Assembly: GCA_000827205.1 (NCBI GenBank)
Contig: KN832554.1
Coordinates: forward strand, 427,263-491,262
DNA: 64,000 nt
Source: Plicaturopsis crispa FD-325 SS-3
Lineage: Eukaryota; Basidiomycota; Agaricomycetes; Amylocorticiales; Amylocorticiaceae
Reading direction: 5' to 3'
Both the position numbers and the translations under genes were made by a program. This document shows, one piece after another, positions 1-11,048 of the stretch; position 1 is the stretch's first letter, and every line of letters starts with the position of its first letter. The notes beneath the pieces are model-generated. The model saw nothing but the letters and a program-made list of their open reading frames with translations. It ran no database searches and was not told the DNA's origin.

Positions 1-505
1 TCGCAAAGGTAAGCTTTCAGTTCAGTTCATGATATATACATAAGATTTTTATAACCCAAAATCTTGTATAGCGAAACGCTTTCGCGATTTCCTAAATCTC
101 CCCGCGCATCTGGATCTGAAGGCGAACGACGACACAGTCGATATCGTCGGTTTCCTCGCCTTCGAAATGGTCCGCTCCCTCACGCTCGCTGGTCTCACGG
201 TCAAGAAATCGCTCGAGGAGTCCTACCTTCGTGACGACTACGCGTCTCCTTCCCACGGAAAGCGTAAAGCTGGCGTAGGCATGGATCTCAGCAACAAGCG
301 CCGCCGAGAGGAGTCCCCCGAGGCAGAATACACTCTACCGTCATGCTCCCTCTTCTTGCCGCCCCCAGAGGCACGGACGGCGCTCAGACCAGAACATATA
401 CAAGATGCGTTTTCTCGCATGCAGGGCGATTGGGCGCACCATCGCTCAGCGGGCATGAGAAATTGGAGGGGAGGTCTCATTCGGACTCGCGTTAGCCTCA
501 TCTGA
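1..505 (+). CDS. SPT3: SPT3, SAGA complex histone-fold subunit (3' part only)
   Basis: This is the C-terminal end of a gene that begins upstream of the window. Exons are 1-8 and 72-505, with an intron at 9-71 (gtaagc...tatag). The second exon reads KRFRDFLNL and then DTVDIVGFLAFEMVRSLTL. That matches the second histone-fold half of Spt3, the TAF13/TAF11-like subunit of the SAGA coactivator that helps deliver TBP to promoters. After a basic, nuclear-signal-like stretch (SNKRRREE) comes the conserved Spt3 tail: SLFLPPPEARTALRPEHI, an amphipathic helix, and a C-terminus ending NWRGGLIRTRVSLI. The stop is at 503-505. The identification rests on the order and wording of these blocks. The N-terminal TFIID-18-like domain is outside the window. 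Confidence 0.85.
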
Positions 506-1333
506 TCCCATTCACCGATTCCGTGTATTCGTCCATTCATTATATCCACTCATCACGTCGAGCTATTTGTTGTTTTGTGTATCTTCTATCTGCAATTATA
601 ATATAATGTACATGTCCGCACTGCGTTTTTCTTTTCACTACTATCATTGCACGGGTCTTCGACACTGAGACCAGAGTTCGACAATTCACTTCAATCGCTA
701 TTGCACGCTCAACACTTCATCCTTTTGCCTAGTTCTTTTTTCTGTATATGCTCCTGTATGCCTAGAATACATCTGTGAAGCGGAAATTTTAAAATACGAG
801 GTGCTACCGCCGTGAAAAATGCAATGGTGGCGAAAAAGCTTCGATCTGATGTTGCCTTGGCCGGTACTTGACTCAGTGGAGATATTTTCCTCCAAAAAAT
901 TGGCTCAGTTATCTTTCATGCCATACCATTGCACTCGTCAATTTTCAGGAAGAAAGGAAGGGTTGTGCTTGTTGGAGAGAGAAAAGCACCCTCAAGCGTG
1001 ACATTCATGCGCGGCAGCGCGCCCATATTCAGACTCCGTCATCCGACACAGCTGCTGAGAGCTTATAGCCGAGTCGGAGTTCAGTCGCGGCAGCCATCCG
1101 AGGCGTGACATTCCGTGACAACTGTGTCGAACTCTAGTGTCCGACACCATAGCGTGCCGACAGCGCTCTAATTCATCTTTTCGTTCCAAAAAAATCGGAG
1201 CCATGAAGGCAAGATGCTATTATTGATGACGGAGTAGAAACGGAGATGAAATGTTATGTTGTGGAGGAGCAATAAAAAGTTTCGCAAAAAGTGTCGAAGT
1301 CCCGTACAGTGATAGTACACGCTTCCCGAGAAC
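506..1333. other. convergent intergenic region between SPT3 and DDI1
   Basis: Both flanking genes end here (SPT3 on +, DDI1 on -), so this 0.8 kb should hold two 3' UTRs. It is AT-richer than the genes. Short open frames are present on both strands, but none has family-like motifs or plausible splice partners. I see no RNA gene or repeat. Confidence 0.6.
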
Positions 1334-2951
1334 CTAAAACAAAAGCGATGCAGCAACATCTAAATTCCCGCCCGCCGCCGTCAGGGTGCTGATTGCCACC
1401 TCCCGTGTGACGCCCAGGCCCATAAGCGTTGTGATGGCCTCCTCCGAGTGCTGCACCTGCGGGGGTGGTCGCGACGGCTGTCTGCCGACGCCTCTGCCGA
1501 GGCCGCGCACTGGTGCAGGTGTCGCGCCAAGTGTGTGTCCACCGCCGGGGAAGGAGGGCGCAGACGGTGTGGGGCTAGCGGTCGCGGATGGGTCATGTAT
1601 GCCAGACGGCCCCGCCTCGGGTTGCGGCTGGTCCATGAGACGCGCCTTTTCGGGGAGCTCGTGCTCTGACAGGAAGCGCACTTCGCGCCCTTGAATCCGC
1701 AACACATTTTTCTCGAGGTCTATGCAAGCCTGGTGCGCCTTAAGCATGTCCAAGCCTAGGAGAAGATCGACGTCGCGTCCCTGCGGATGGTTATGTACCG
1801 CGGTGAAAACAAGAACGCGTGAGATGCTTACCTCCATGATAGTGAAGGAGCATGCGAGATGTAGATCTGCTAGTTTAATCTGTGCGCTGTGTACTCGACC
1901 AAGAATACGGGCAGTGCCGACACCTCGAGCAATACCAGAGAACCGTTGATCGACCAGCCGCATGATACTTAAATAAACGTTAGCTATGTTTTCGAATAAA
2001 TAACGTGTCTATCTTACCCGCATGCTTCTGCACACTCGGGGCTCACTGAATAAACGCGTCAGCATGAGCAATGAGAATGGGTGCGACAAGGAACGCTTAC
2101 TGATAGTTGACTGGGCACCACTGTCCACGAAGGCTTTCACAGGTTTCGAATTTACCTCGACGGGGATGCTGAGCCGTTTGTCAGAACCGCCCAAACCAGG
2201 AGTACTGCCCTCACTTACTAGAGCATAGTCACCCGACCAAAGCTCTCTGGTGAATATTCCAATGCATGCTCCATATTTTCCAAAACCGCCTGCTGGCGAA
2301 TCTCCTCTTCTATGCGCCGCTGCGCCTCGACATCGAAAGGATCCGCGTTGAGCCGCTGGATCTCGCGATTTTGGGCAGCTTCAGACTCATACTGGCGTTC
2401 TCGCGTTTGCCGCAAGAGCTCCGCGAACCGCACGGGGTCAGATTGAGCTGCTGCTGCCAGTTCGGGCTGCGCCTGCAATTGCATGAATTAGCAATGACGC
2501 GGTGGAATGGGCTGGAGTCGTACCTCGGCGAGTTGGCGCATGAGTGCGGGGTCTCCCAAAAGTTGGAGGCGCATCATTTCCGAGTCCTGCTCTATCGTTC
2601 TACGTAGAGATACCAGTGAGTTTCATGCCCAGTAGTCGCATCAATTCGCGGTAACATACTGTCCCGCGACGTTAACTTTCCGCCGTACGGTGAGCATCGC
2701 GTTCTCGCTCACACCGCATTCCCTCATCGTTGCTTTTGGGTTGCTTAAGTCCCGTCCCTCATACGAGATGCTCTGGTCGCCTGTCGGTATGCCTGACTAC
2801 AAAGGGGGGACGTCAGACTCGGGGGAAGGTGCGAGGCGAGCGCGCTACGGACTTCGGCCTCTAGTAGAGCCATAACATTTTCCAACTCCATTCCAGGATC
2901 GATTTCGACGACGAACGACTGGCCCAAGTCATTGAGAAATGTTAGTTCCAT
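1334..2951 (-). CDS. DDI1: DDI1, ubiquitin-shuttle aspartic protease
   Basis: The product is 414 aa from eight exons: 2951-2853, 2796-2660, 2599-2524, 2472-2219, 2168-2101, 2045-2018, 1967-1832 and 1780-1334. The N-terminus [20 protein letters not shown] is a ubiquitin-like domain, followed by the typical linker [20 protein letters not shown] retropepsin-fold domain has its catalytic Asp204 in [10 protein letters not shown] and ends with the family block [22 protein letters not shown]-terminal UBA domain (about residues 374-414) ends DVAASLLF. Ddi1 family proteins bind ubiquitin chains and carry or cleave ubiquitylated clients at the proteasome. All three domains look intact. The protease fold resembles retroviral proteases, but this is a conserved single-copy host gene with no LTR context. 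Exon 6 is only 28 nt and the introns are 50-60 nt. Confidence 0.95.
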
Positions 2952-3339
2952 GGGGAGTGACTGTATAGAATCTGAGTGGTAGAGAGACGGAGGAAGTGCG
3001 GGGGAAAGACGAAGAAAGCTCAAAGTGGCGGGCGCCCGATCAGTGGCGGACGAGTGCCTTTATACGCGTGAAATTCAGAGTGCCTCTGCTCTCAAAGATG
3101 TTGTTAAAACAAAGATAACGCGTCATAAATGGTGTACAGAAAGCATGGAATGTACGAGAACACGGTAGTATATGTGTAAGCAATGCGACGCGTATGCGTG
3201 CGCGTCCCGTTGCAGACATCAAATCGGAAAGATTACGCGCGTCAATGGTGGGCGCCCCGCCCCAGAAGTCGACTGCGGGCATAAGCTGACCTGTAGGGGG
3301 CATCAGATGTAAAGCAAAATATATCCTTGAGACAAATAC
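2952..3339 (-). promoter_or_regulatory. ATG29-DDI1 spacer / DDI1 promoter with three ACGCGT boxes
   Basis: This 388-bp spacer separates the end of ATG29 from the DDI1 start codon (both on -). It holds three copies of the palindrome ACGCGT at 3064-3069, 3118-3123 and 3188-3193, all within 240 bp of the DDI1 ATG. In yeasts ACGCGT is the MBF/MCB box. Its role here is inference. No coding signal was seen. Confidence 0.45.
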
Positions 3340-4662
3340 TCACAGACGGGATCCCCCTCCGCGAATATTCGACATGAGCGCGCTTTCCAACGCTGAGCCC
3401 GAGAGACTGGCATCTGTAAACATGATGTCAGTGAGCAGATATAATGAAGGGGCCGACGGGGACCTACCACTGATGTCGCTGAAGCTGGAGGCCGGTGACC
3501 CATGTGTGCTCTCCTGCTCGCTCTCGCTGTTCCTACCCATTATAATATGTGCTCTACCCACTGCGCTGCGGGGTGACACCGCAGGCGGACTCGTCGATTT
3601 TCCCGGTGATATGTGTCTGCTAATCGGGGATCGGGACTGCGACTCTGGGGGAGGGGAAGGCATGGAGGGTATAGAGCCTTGCGGCGATGTAGTGGACGAG
3701 AGACTCTGGCTCCGGCTGCTAAGTTCGTCGTCACGAGTAACGCGGGTATGCTCGCGACGAATAGAACCGCGCCCATGCACGGGTTGCGGCTGCGATGCGC
3801 CAAGACGGCCACGATCGATTTCCTTGCCCTTTTTCGATTTCGGGCGCGACGATGTGACGAGACCCAACGCGTCGTTGGTCATCATTTTCTGGAGGTCCTT
3901 CAGTTTCCGGTCGAGAGCTTCTTGCTCCTCAGCCGTCCGGTCCGCTTCTTCCTCTTTGGCGGCCGCTTCGTCCTCAGAGTCTGTACCGTCTTCTGAAGAG
4001 GACGGAGTTGTTGGGCGAAGAGGGACGTGACTCTTCTTCGGGCCTTGCAAAGTCAACGTAGACGAAGACGACGCCTTCTTGGGCTTATGAGGTGTATAGT
4101 GCCCAAGCGACGTCAATCGCGTGCGAACACCAAGGGGGGTTGTAAGCCGCACTGAGGATGCAAGATGAGATGAGCTTCCGGAGACATTTCTCGTAGAAAC
4201 CCGGCGCATTGCAGCTGGTCTGTCGTTGCCAAAAGGGAATTCGTCGTTGGGTTTCGCAGATTGTAGCACTACCGGTGTCAAAGCACCGCGAACCTCCTGC
4301 AGACCGCGGAGGTCTTCTTCGTATCGCATTTGAGCTCGATAGAGAAGGTATGGAAGCGGCACGTCAAGATGTGCTGCCAGCCCTTTCCCTGTCCGACAAG
4401 CGTGTCAGCTCCAGTGTGGCGAGACGAGGCGTGAAAGTTCGCTCACAATCGGCACCTCCACTCTCACTAGCCCGAGAGCGGGCAATGACTTCCCAAAGGA
4501 CATTAGCTTTCTCGTTGTTCCATTCGATCTAAACGCACCAAATAAGTCTACGATGCGTCAGGGAGAACAGTTGAGTAGACTGACTCTCGGGGGATCATTG
4601 AGTGGATGTTCAGGACGGTTATAAGGCAATCTTACAACCACTCGTACGTTTGGCGCCGCCAT
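3340..4662 (-). CDS. ATG29: ATG29, autophagy scaffold subunit
   Basis: The product is 384 aa from exons 4662-4585, 4528-4447, 4388-3468 and 3413-3340. The N-terminus carries the Atg29 domain: NVRVVVRLPYNRPE, then IEWNNEKANVLWEVIARSR, a DWKGLAAHLDVP segment and LPYLLYRAQMRYEEDLRGLQ. The remainder is a long Ser/Pro-rich, charged, probably disordered tail that ends in a conserved-looking block, DASLSGSALESALMSNIRGG. Atg29 works with Atg17 and Atg31 in yeast as the scaffold recruiting autophagy factors to the phagophore assembly site. The domain call is from sequence pattern and the complex role from family knowledge. The gene is divergent from the neighbouring 450-aa gene (251 bp between start codons) and lies upstream of DDI1 on the same strand. 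Confidence 0.85.
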
Positions 4663-4913
4663 TCTTCGAGCTGTACCCTCCTAAATAGCGCTGGCGGGCA
4701 CTGGGCGGGCACGAATAGGCACGAACAAAGGCGAATTCTGTACAGACGGTTGTAGACGGTGGTCCGCGCGCGTCCAAGTGACCGAGTCCGCGTTTCGAAA
4801 TGAGATATTTCCTAATCGGGCGCGGGAGACATCCGCGACGCACGTCCTTCTCCTCTTCCTCCTGCTTGACAGCACTGCTTGCAAGGCAACTTTTTCTCCT
4901 ACTCGCCATATAT
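4663..4913. promoter_or_regulatory. divergent promoter, ATG29 / 450-aa gene
   Basis: This 251-bp region between two start codons on opposite strands must carry both core promoters. A pyrimidine-rich tract (tccttctcctcttcctcctg) lies at about 4846-4865, just upstream of the + strand start. I see no clear TATA box for the minus-strand gene. Confidence 0.5.
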
Positions 4914-6422
4914 ATGCCCCGTCTCTTGCCCCGTCTTTTGAAGGAAATCGAAAAGCAGAAACTCGGCGTGTCCAAGGAAAATGCTAGTGCTATCAACGAC
5001 CGCGCAAATCGTCCGCGAACGAAATCCTTGCACAGACACCGTCCTCCAGCGCCCTCGTATTCTCATGTCGGTCGAACGCGGTCAATAATCCTGGACCCTC
5101 TCTTCCCAGCAACGCGTATTCGACGTCACAAATCGCGTCCCCCACAGGTGCGTGTGCACAAGGCCGCTTTGCAAAACGCCGTCGCACGAGGAGAGCACGA
5201 TCTTCCGAGGCGGATGTCGGTCGAGGAGCGGCAGTGGTGGTCTAGCCCATACCGTGAGCTTCATGCGCTGCGATAGTGACTTATCCAGCCCCTTACTCGT
5301 TCTAGTCAGGATGCTAGCAAGCCCGGTACGCGAATGTCTCGCCACCAAACGGCACCTTCCGACTGGTGCGTTGTGTACTTGCTTCTGTGCGCGACATGTG
5401 CTCAGTGTCATCGTGCAGACTTCATGGTGAGACTGTCGGCCGTCCGACGTCCTGCCACGCGTATATCACCCGAGTCGCAATGGCTTGTTCCTGACGGACT
5501 AGAGCATCCCAGATTCAAGAATAAACTGCACGACGCAGGCCGATACGTCACCTGCTGGGCAGAAGCCGTCAAATCCCTCGAGGAGCAGGGTGTGTCCCCT
5601 TCCATGTAGACTAGCTGCGCTCGTTACACATGCCTTTTAGGTTCGTATAAACGCGTCTGCCAGAACATCTCGATGTACCCGCGTTTCTGCGAGCACGTCA
5701 GCCATCTTCTGCGGTTACGGGTACTTCAAGAATTAGAACTTCTGGTAGACAGGCTGCAAACACGGCCTCAAGGTGCTACCGTCCTCCGGCGATTAACGAG
5801 GGCGGAATTCAATCGCATAAGGGAAACCGGCATCATTCCATACGAGGGTGCGGTCGCAGTCATTGTTGTGCCCCCGCCGAATCGGAGCCCTGTGACACGA
5901 GCACGGCCAGAGCCCTCCTTCGACGCAACTCCCGAGACCGTGCCGGACATCTCATCTCGACCAGTTCGCCCGCCGCCGCCGCTCTCCTCCCTACTCCGAC
6001 AGCAAGAGACCGATCACTGGAACGGCGATCCCTGGAGGCTCCTTCCCAACTCGCGGGTACCGTTATACAACGGAATCTCGCTGTTTCCCTCGCGCACGCA
6101 ACGTGCGGCACTGCACGCCAAACTGTCGCATGCCCTGATGGTGGAGCGACGAGCGCGATATCGCGAACACGGCCGGTCCAGCGCGTCCGATCCCCTCGCA
6201 GAAGAGAACGCGGACAGATGGGCTCGGGGGGACCAGAAAGCCAGTCACGCTGTGCTGCTGTGCTCGAACGCGGACACGACCAAACGCGTAGACAGCGTGC
6301 CCCTCGCAATCGCGCTCTGGAGGGTGCGCATGTGGGAGGGAGGCGGCTGGGAGAGTGAGTCCGAAGAGGATAGTGATCGGGGATTCGTGCAGAGGAGGCC
6401 GAGGTCAGGGTTGAGAAAATAG
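4914..6422 (+). CDS. unrecognised 450-aa protein
   Basis: Exons are 4914-5253, 5306-5365, 5419-5589 and 5641-6422. Frame continuity across all three introns (51-53 bp, all GT-AG) supports a real gene. The N-terminus MPRLLPRLLKEIEKQKLG is basic and amphipathic and could be a mitochondrial presequence. The middle has a conserved-looking, Trp- and Cys-containing region (DFMVRLSAVRR, QWLVPDGLEHPRFKNKL, GRYVTCWAEAVKSLEEQG). The next part is helical (MYPRFCEHVSHLLRLRVLQ), followed by a Pro-rich linker and an acidic/basic tail. I do not recognise the family and assign no function. It shares a promoter region with ATG29. The first ATG of the open frame that lacks a hydrophobic shadow upstream was chosen as the start. 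Confidence 0.7.
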
Positions 6423-7335
6423 CCGTTCGTTGTACCAAGCAAATCAATTCTTTGCAAGGTCAAGACTCATTCGCCCCCAGAAAGCTGTCGTGACAAAACC
6501 TTGCAGCTGCCATCCCAAATTCGGAACGCTGCTGTTTGTTTTTACTGCGCTTGCTCTACCTCGATTTCTGCGGAGCATTCTCGGGGCCTAGAGTTTGTGC
6601 GCCGCATGTATTACCGGTGAGCATTTTTTTGTGTCATCATGATCTGCGAGAAGTTCAAACGCTCTTCCTACAGTCGTTAAGCGTGCTTCAGAGTCACGTA
6701 GTGAGCAGCACACGCAACTTGTGAGAAACAACCAATGAACATCGTGGCAGCTGTCCTCTTGTTCTACCAGATGACTAGTGGCTAGTGACCTGTCGTCTCG
6801 ACAGTAGCAAGAAAGACTTGCACATCCGTGATTGCGCATAAGCTCACCTGAGCTATATGCGTTGGATTCCCAGGAACTTTGCCATAGTGAGTCATTTACA
6901 AGATGTTACCTGGCTGAACCCGAGCCATATTTTTAGTCTGTACCCCTCGCGACCGCGAGGCCGAGTTCAGTCGTGGCTCTCGATGAGTAGGTACGGCCAT
7001 GATATTGATAAACAGTACTAGGAATGAAGAGCATTTTTCTTTGCCTGCTCGGTCCCTCCGCCAATACATGGTGCACCCTGGGACCATCAAAGTCTGGAAA
7101 CTCTACGCACCCCAGGAACGTGCAGGAACGATACCATTATCGGTGTCCTCGTCCGTTTTTCTTGAGCAGCTCTGGAATGCAAACTGAATATGCAATTCAC
7201 CTGGCGCCGGTGGTCGGTCTCAGGCTTTGACCACCGGGATGGTGTGTACCTGGAGGATGCACCGTGCCAGAGGTATAAAGGAGCGAGTACGTGGAGGCAT
7301 ATTTTCCCTCACTGCTCTGCAGGTCCTCAATAAAG
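6423..7335. other. upstream region of the thaumatin-like gene
   Basis: This 0.9 kb separates two + strand genes. It contains the 3' flank of the 450-aa gene and the promoter of the thaumatin-like gene. A TATA box (TATAAAG) is at 7274-7280. Short open frames here show no family motifs, and no RNA gene was seen. Confidence 0.55.
7274..7280 (+). promoter_or_regulatory. TATA box of the thaumatin-like gene
   Basis: TATAAAG sits about 56-62 bp upstream of the start codon at 7336, the usual place for a short-leader, strongly regulated secreted-protein gene. Confidence 0.6.
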
Positions 7336-8687
7336 ATGAAGCTCACTCTTTCCATTGTCCTTGCTTCCATTGCAGCTATCGCTCATGCGGATCGTACCTT
7401 CACGGTTTACAATGGCTGCCCCTTCACAATCTGTAAGCCGTTCGTGTCGTCTGCGGCCCAAATTATTCTCATCCCCCTACCACAGGGCCGGCTGTAATAA
7501 TGCCACTTTAGTTCATGTCGAATTAAATCTGACCGCTAGCATGACCGTAGATGTTTACGGACTTGACGGCAGGAAGCGCAGTGCCAGCGTACACGACCGG
7601 GTATACAAGGCTATTTAGTTGTCGAGTCAGCAGAGCGCGCACTCACTAGCGATGCGGCATTTAGATGGGAGGCAGCGGAATACACCGCGGTCTCCTTCTC
7701 CGTCCCCGATAATTGGAAAGCTGGGAGGATTTGGGTATGATCATTTATTTGATTTTTCAAAGCCTCTGCCATAAACAATTCACTCCCCTCGCAAACAGGC
7801 AAGACGTGACTGCGATTTCAGCACCAACCCAGGTCCAAACTCGTGCCTCGACGGTGGCTGTAATGGTGGTCTGGTGTGCGACCCCCACACCGGTACCGGT
7901 GTCCCACCCGCGACGGTCGCGTGCGCATAGTCTCCAATAATTTCAGCGGAATCTATGTGGCTCTGACATATAGCGCAGTGAATTCACGCTTTCTGGCGGT
8001 GGTACTACCGACAACTACGACGGTAAATATTCTCCTGTGTCGTTTCCTCTCCAGAATTAGTGCTAAATGTGAGCGAATACGTGCAGTGTCCCTTGTCGAC
8101 GGTTACAACTTGCCGTGAGTGGTGCAGCTAACCTTTCCTCCTTCATCGTAATAAAGAGAGGTTTTTGCAGCATGTCGGTCACAAACAATGTCGGCTGTCC
8201 CGTTGGAGACTGCCCTGTGGATCTTGGGCCCAACTGTAAGCCGCACCTTTTTCATTCAGCCCTAGTACGACTAAAGGGGACTTTTGTGTAGGTCCCGCTG
8301 CCCTGCAGGGCCCCTACGATAGCTCTGGTTTCCCAGTTGGCTGCCGTAGCGCGTGCCAAGCTGGCCTCTCACCCGACCCCGGTAAAACTACATCTAAATA
8401 ACACCTATATGCACCTGCTCACCAGTCCCCTCTTAGCCAACTCCCCCGATTGCTGCACTGGGATATATGGCTCGGCTGCAACGTGCCCGCCCTCCGGCGT
8501 CGACTACTATTCATACTTTAGTATGTCGCAAATATTCAACGCCATCTCACTATGTAATTAACCACAATCTACAGAGGACAACTGCCCGAACACTTACGTC
8601 TATGCTTTCGACGAGTCGAGTGGCACTGCCCTTTGGACTTGCGACGCAAGCAAAGGTGCTGACTACACCATCACTTTCTGCCCTTGA
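7336..8687 (+). CDS. secreted thaumatin-like protein
   Basis: The product is 256 aa from eleven exons: 7336-7432, 7486-7493, 7551-7600, 7665-7734, 7799-7920, 7979-8022, 8087-8114, 8171-8235, 8292-8381, 8437-8520 and 8575-8687. A signal peptide (MKLTLSIVLASIAAIAHA) precedes FTVYNGCPFTIWPAMFTDL, and then the thaumatin-family blocks follow: GWEAAEYTAVSFSVPDNWKA, RRDCDF, SCLDGGCNGGLVCD, DNYDVSLVDGYNLPMSVTNN, PDCCTG and a Cys-rich C-terminus ending DYTITFCP. These proteins are secreted, stabilised by disulphides, and in fungi are linked to beta-glucan binding or cell-wall remodelling. Exon 2 is only 8 nt yet is required for the universally present WPA motif and for frame. The gene is unusually fragmented for its size. 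Confidence 0.9.
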
Positions 8688-8894
8688 GTTGGTGCTGGGT
8701 CGCATCTCGTGAAAGATCATTGTCTCCTTGTGTGACGCTCACATCGTTATCTACCTACTCTGCTTGCTTGAGACTGTAAATATATCAGGAATTTGAAATC
8801 TTCGTTGTTCCCTCCATGCCGCGATTGCAGGATAGTAAACATTATTTCAATTTGCAAAAACAGTCCAGAGTGTCGTACACATAGCGCAAGCCAC

Positions 8895-9883
8895 TTAAAC
8901 CTCAACAGCCATTGGTGCCAACGGTTTTTCGTGGGCACCCAATACCTCGTGGCCCTCCCAGAACTTGGGCAGCTGGTCTCCCGGAACGAACAGTCTCTGC
9001 ACGGCATCTTCAGTGATCACACACATACGGATAACACCGCCAGAGGATCCGTCTCGCGACATCGCCAACGATAGGGCTAATAGCCAAAGCATGTGAGTCT
9101 ATATAGAATATTTAAGGAAAGGGAAATACGTACTATTCTTCACGAAATTCACGGTCTCGTCCTTGCCCCATCCCTCCTGGTACGTGGCGTCGCAGTAACC
9201 GTAAACATATGTGGACCCAGAGCCTGATCAAATGACCCATCAATAAGAGAACATATCACGCTTGTGAGCAAGTGCATACCTCCGATGGCCCAAGGTTGGC
9301 GGAATATCCCTCCGCCCAGAGGAATGTTGTATACGCTCGGACCGACTTCCTTATCCCATCCAGCGACAATGATGCCTGCACTCAACGCATCCTTGTTTTC
9401 GTAGCACAGTTTCTGGAAGAGCGTGGCTGCGGTGTGCACTGGGGGAGGCGCGCCGGATTGTTGGCTACGGCACAAATGAGATCAGGGTTCAAGTCTTGAG
9501 AGATTGCTGTATATACGCACGAGTACATCTGCAAGTGGTAGTGCACGATGTCCGCAACGGCCTGCGTGTCGGCGGCGGATCCCGACCGACAGCAATATAC
9601 GCGCTCATGAACGCGGGTCAATTTGTCCGTAACACGGTTGGCCTGTCCGCGGGATGTTGAGCCAGACTGCACTACCCTGAGGAGCACAAATGCACGTACA
9701 ATGTAGCTGCCTGTGGTTGTGCGACTGTCTGCACCGATCACGACGCCTCCATCGAATTGAACGGCCATGATTGAAGTCTGAGTGGTATGTCAGTTGGTGC
9801 CGATCAACAAGGTTGCATCCTCTACGCACACCGAGGTTGACCTCGCCACTCTTAAGCTGCTGAAAATCGATGCGGTCCGTCAT
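8895..9883 (-). CDS. PRE3: PRE3, 20S proteasome beta1 subunit (caspase-like site)
   Basis: The product is 236 aa from exons 9883-9830, 9777-9700, 9642-9521, 9464-9280, 9223-9134 and 9076-8895. An 18-residue propeptide ([18 protein letters not shown]) precedes [20 protein letters not shown]. Thr19 is therefore the mature catalytic Thr1, and Asp17 and Lys33 equivalents lie in the conserved surroundings. The blocks [37 protein letters not shown] and [14 protein letters not shown] identify beta1/PSMB6 specifically. The enzyme forms the post-acidic cleavage site of the 20S core. Intron 1 lies exactly between the propeptide and Thr1. The gene is divergent from RPN12 (158 bp) and convergent with the thaumatin-like gene. 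Confidence 0.95.
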
Positions 9884-10041
9884 AGTCGTATAGTGCAAAG
9901 TGAAAAGAAATGGAGATGAGGGTAGGATTCAAAGACCAAGTGTGAGTCGCTTGAAGACGCGCGTCGAGAGACGCGTCAGCCCAGTCGGTTCTTCATCTTG
10001 TTCTCCTCCTACAATTCCTGTACACTTCTGCTTCGTCCGCT
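9884..10041. promoter_or_regulatory. divergent promoter shared by PRE3 and RPN12
   Basis: Only 158 bp lie between the start codons of two 26S proteasome genes on opposite strands, so their promoters must overlap. One ACGCGT is at 9971-9976. I looked for the yeast proteasome box GGTGGCAAA and did not see it. Co-regulation is inferred from the arrangement. Confidence 0.6.
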
Positions 10042-11048
10042 ATGCCTCCCACCAAACAACTCGTCGCAGCATACCAGGAGCTCCAACGTGCATTCAACTC
10101 TCAGCCATCTGACCTGAAAAAATGCGGGACTTTACTGGCACAACTCAAGGTATCTCGACCAGAGGTCTATCGACACCAAATACGTCTGACTCGTTCTCTA
10201 GATCGGCTTGATAGAGGCGGGGATATTACTTCCAACAGGAAACCCTACTCCGGATGACCTGTTTGTTGCTCGTATGTCCCAAGACTCTGCCCCGAGGAAA
10301 CACCAACTAAGCGCGTCTTATTACCAGGGGATATTCTCGAGATCGGCGCCTACTGGAGCATACGGACACGAGACGTACCGTCGTTCGACCGCTACTTCTC
10401 CCAGCTACAGACGTTCTACACCGACTACAGCTCCAGCCTCCCGCCCTCGAAACGCGAATTCCCGATCCGCGGGCTAAACCTCATCCGTCTCCTTACACAG
10501 AACCGCATCGCCGACTTCCACACCACCCTCGAGTCACTCCCCCTCCCAGCAGACGAGATCGGCGGAAACCCGTATATCAGTCACCCGGTGAATCTGGAGC
10601 GGTGGCTCATGGAGGGAAGCTATAGCAAGGTGTGGAACGCGCGGGAGGAGGCGCCGGCGGAGGAATACAAATTCTTCATAGACAGTTTGATGGGCACCAT
10701 TCGGTACGTTCCTTGCCATCTCATACAACTTCAGCACTGACTATGTGAAAAAGAAACGAGATTGCAAGTTGTGAAGAGACGGCATATGAAAGCTTGCCAC
10801 TGAAGGATGCCGCCACACTGCTCTTTTTCAAAACGCAGTCTGAACTACTCACCTTCGCGCAACAGGTTAGTGTTTTGTTCCTCGTTCTTATGCCGTACTG
10901 ATATTTTGTTCAGCGAGGGTGGGAGGTCAACCTCACCGGCGGCACGATTTCCTTCGCGCGTAAAGGCGAGGAGCAGTTGGAAATTCCAAAGCAGAAACTC
11001 ATAGCTGCGAATCTGTCGTACGCCCGAGAGTTGGAGCAGATCGTGTAG
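10042..11048 (+). CDS. RPN12: RPN12, 26S proteasome regulatory particle subunit
   Basis: The product is 266 aa from exons 10042-10149, 10202-10271, 10328-10703, 10754-10865 and 10914-11048. The sequence is helical throughout and contains family blocks of Rpn12/PSMD8: QELQRAFNSQPSDLKKCGTL, KIGLIEAGILLPTG, ILEIGAYWSIRTRDVPSFDR, FPIRGLNLIRLLTQNRIADF, then FKTQSELLTFAQQRGWEVN near the C-terminal winged helix of the CSN8/PSMD8/eIF3k (PCI-like) domain. Rpn12 is the last subunit to join the lid during assembly of the 19S particle. Length fits the family. It sits between PRE3 and PRE10, giving three proteasome genes in a row. Confidence 0.92.

Noticed and set aside
1780-2168. Retropepsin-like protease domain considered as a possible LTR-element relic
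   Set aside because: The domain is flanked in frame by a ubiquitin-like domain and a UBA domain, spread over normal host introns, with no reverse transcriptase, integrase or terminal repeats. It is the conserved host gene DDI1.
3374-4030. 218-codon + strand open frame
   Set aside because: It lies antisense to the Ser/Pro/Glu-rich tail of ATG29 and has the low-complexity composition expected of a mirror frame; the minus-strand gene has conserved domain words and consistent introns.
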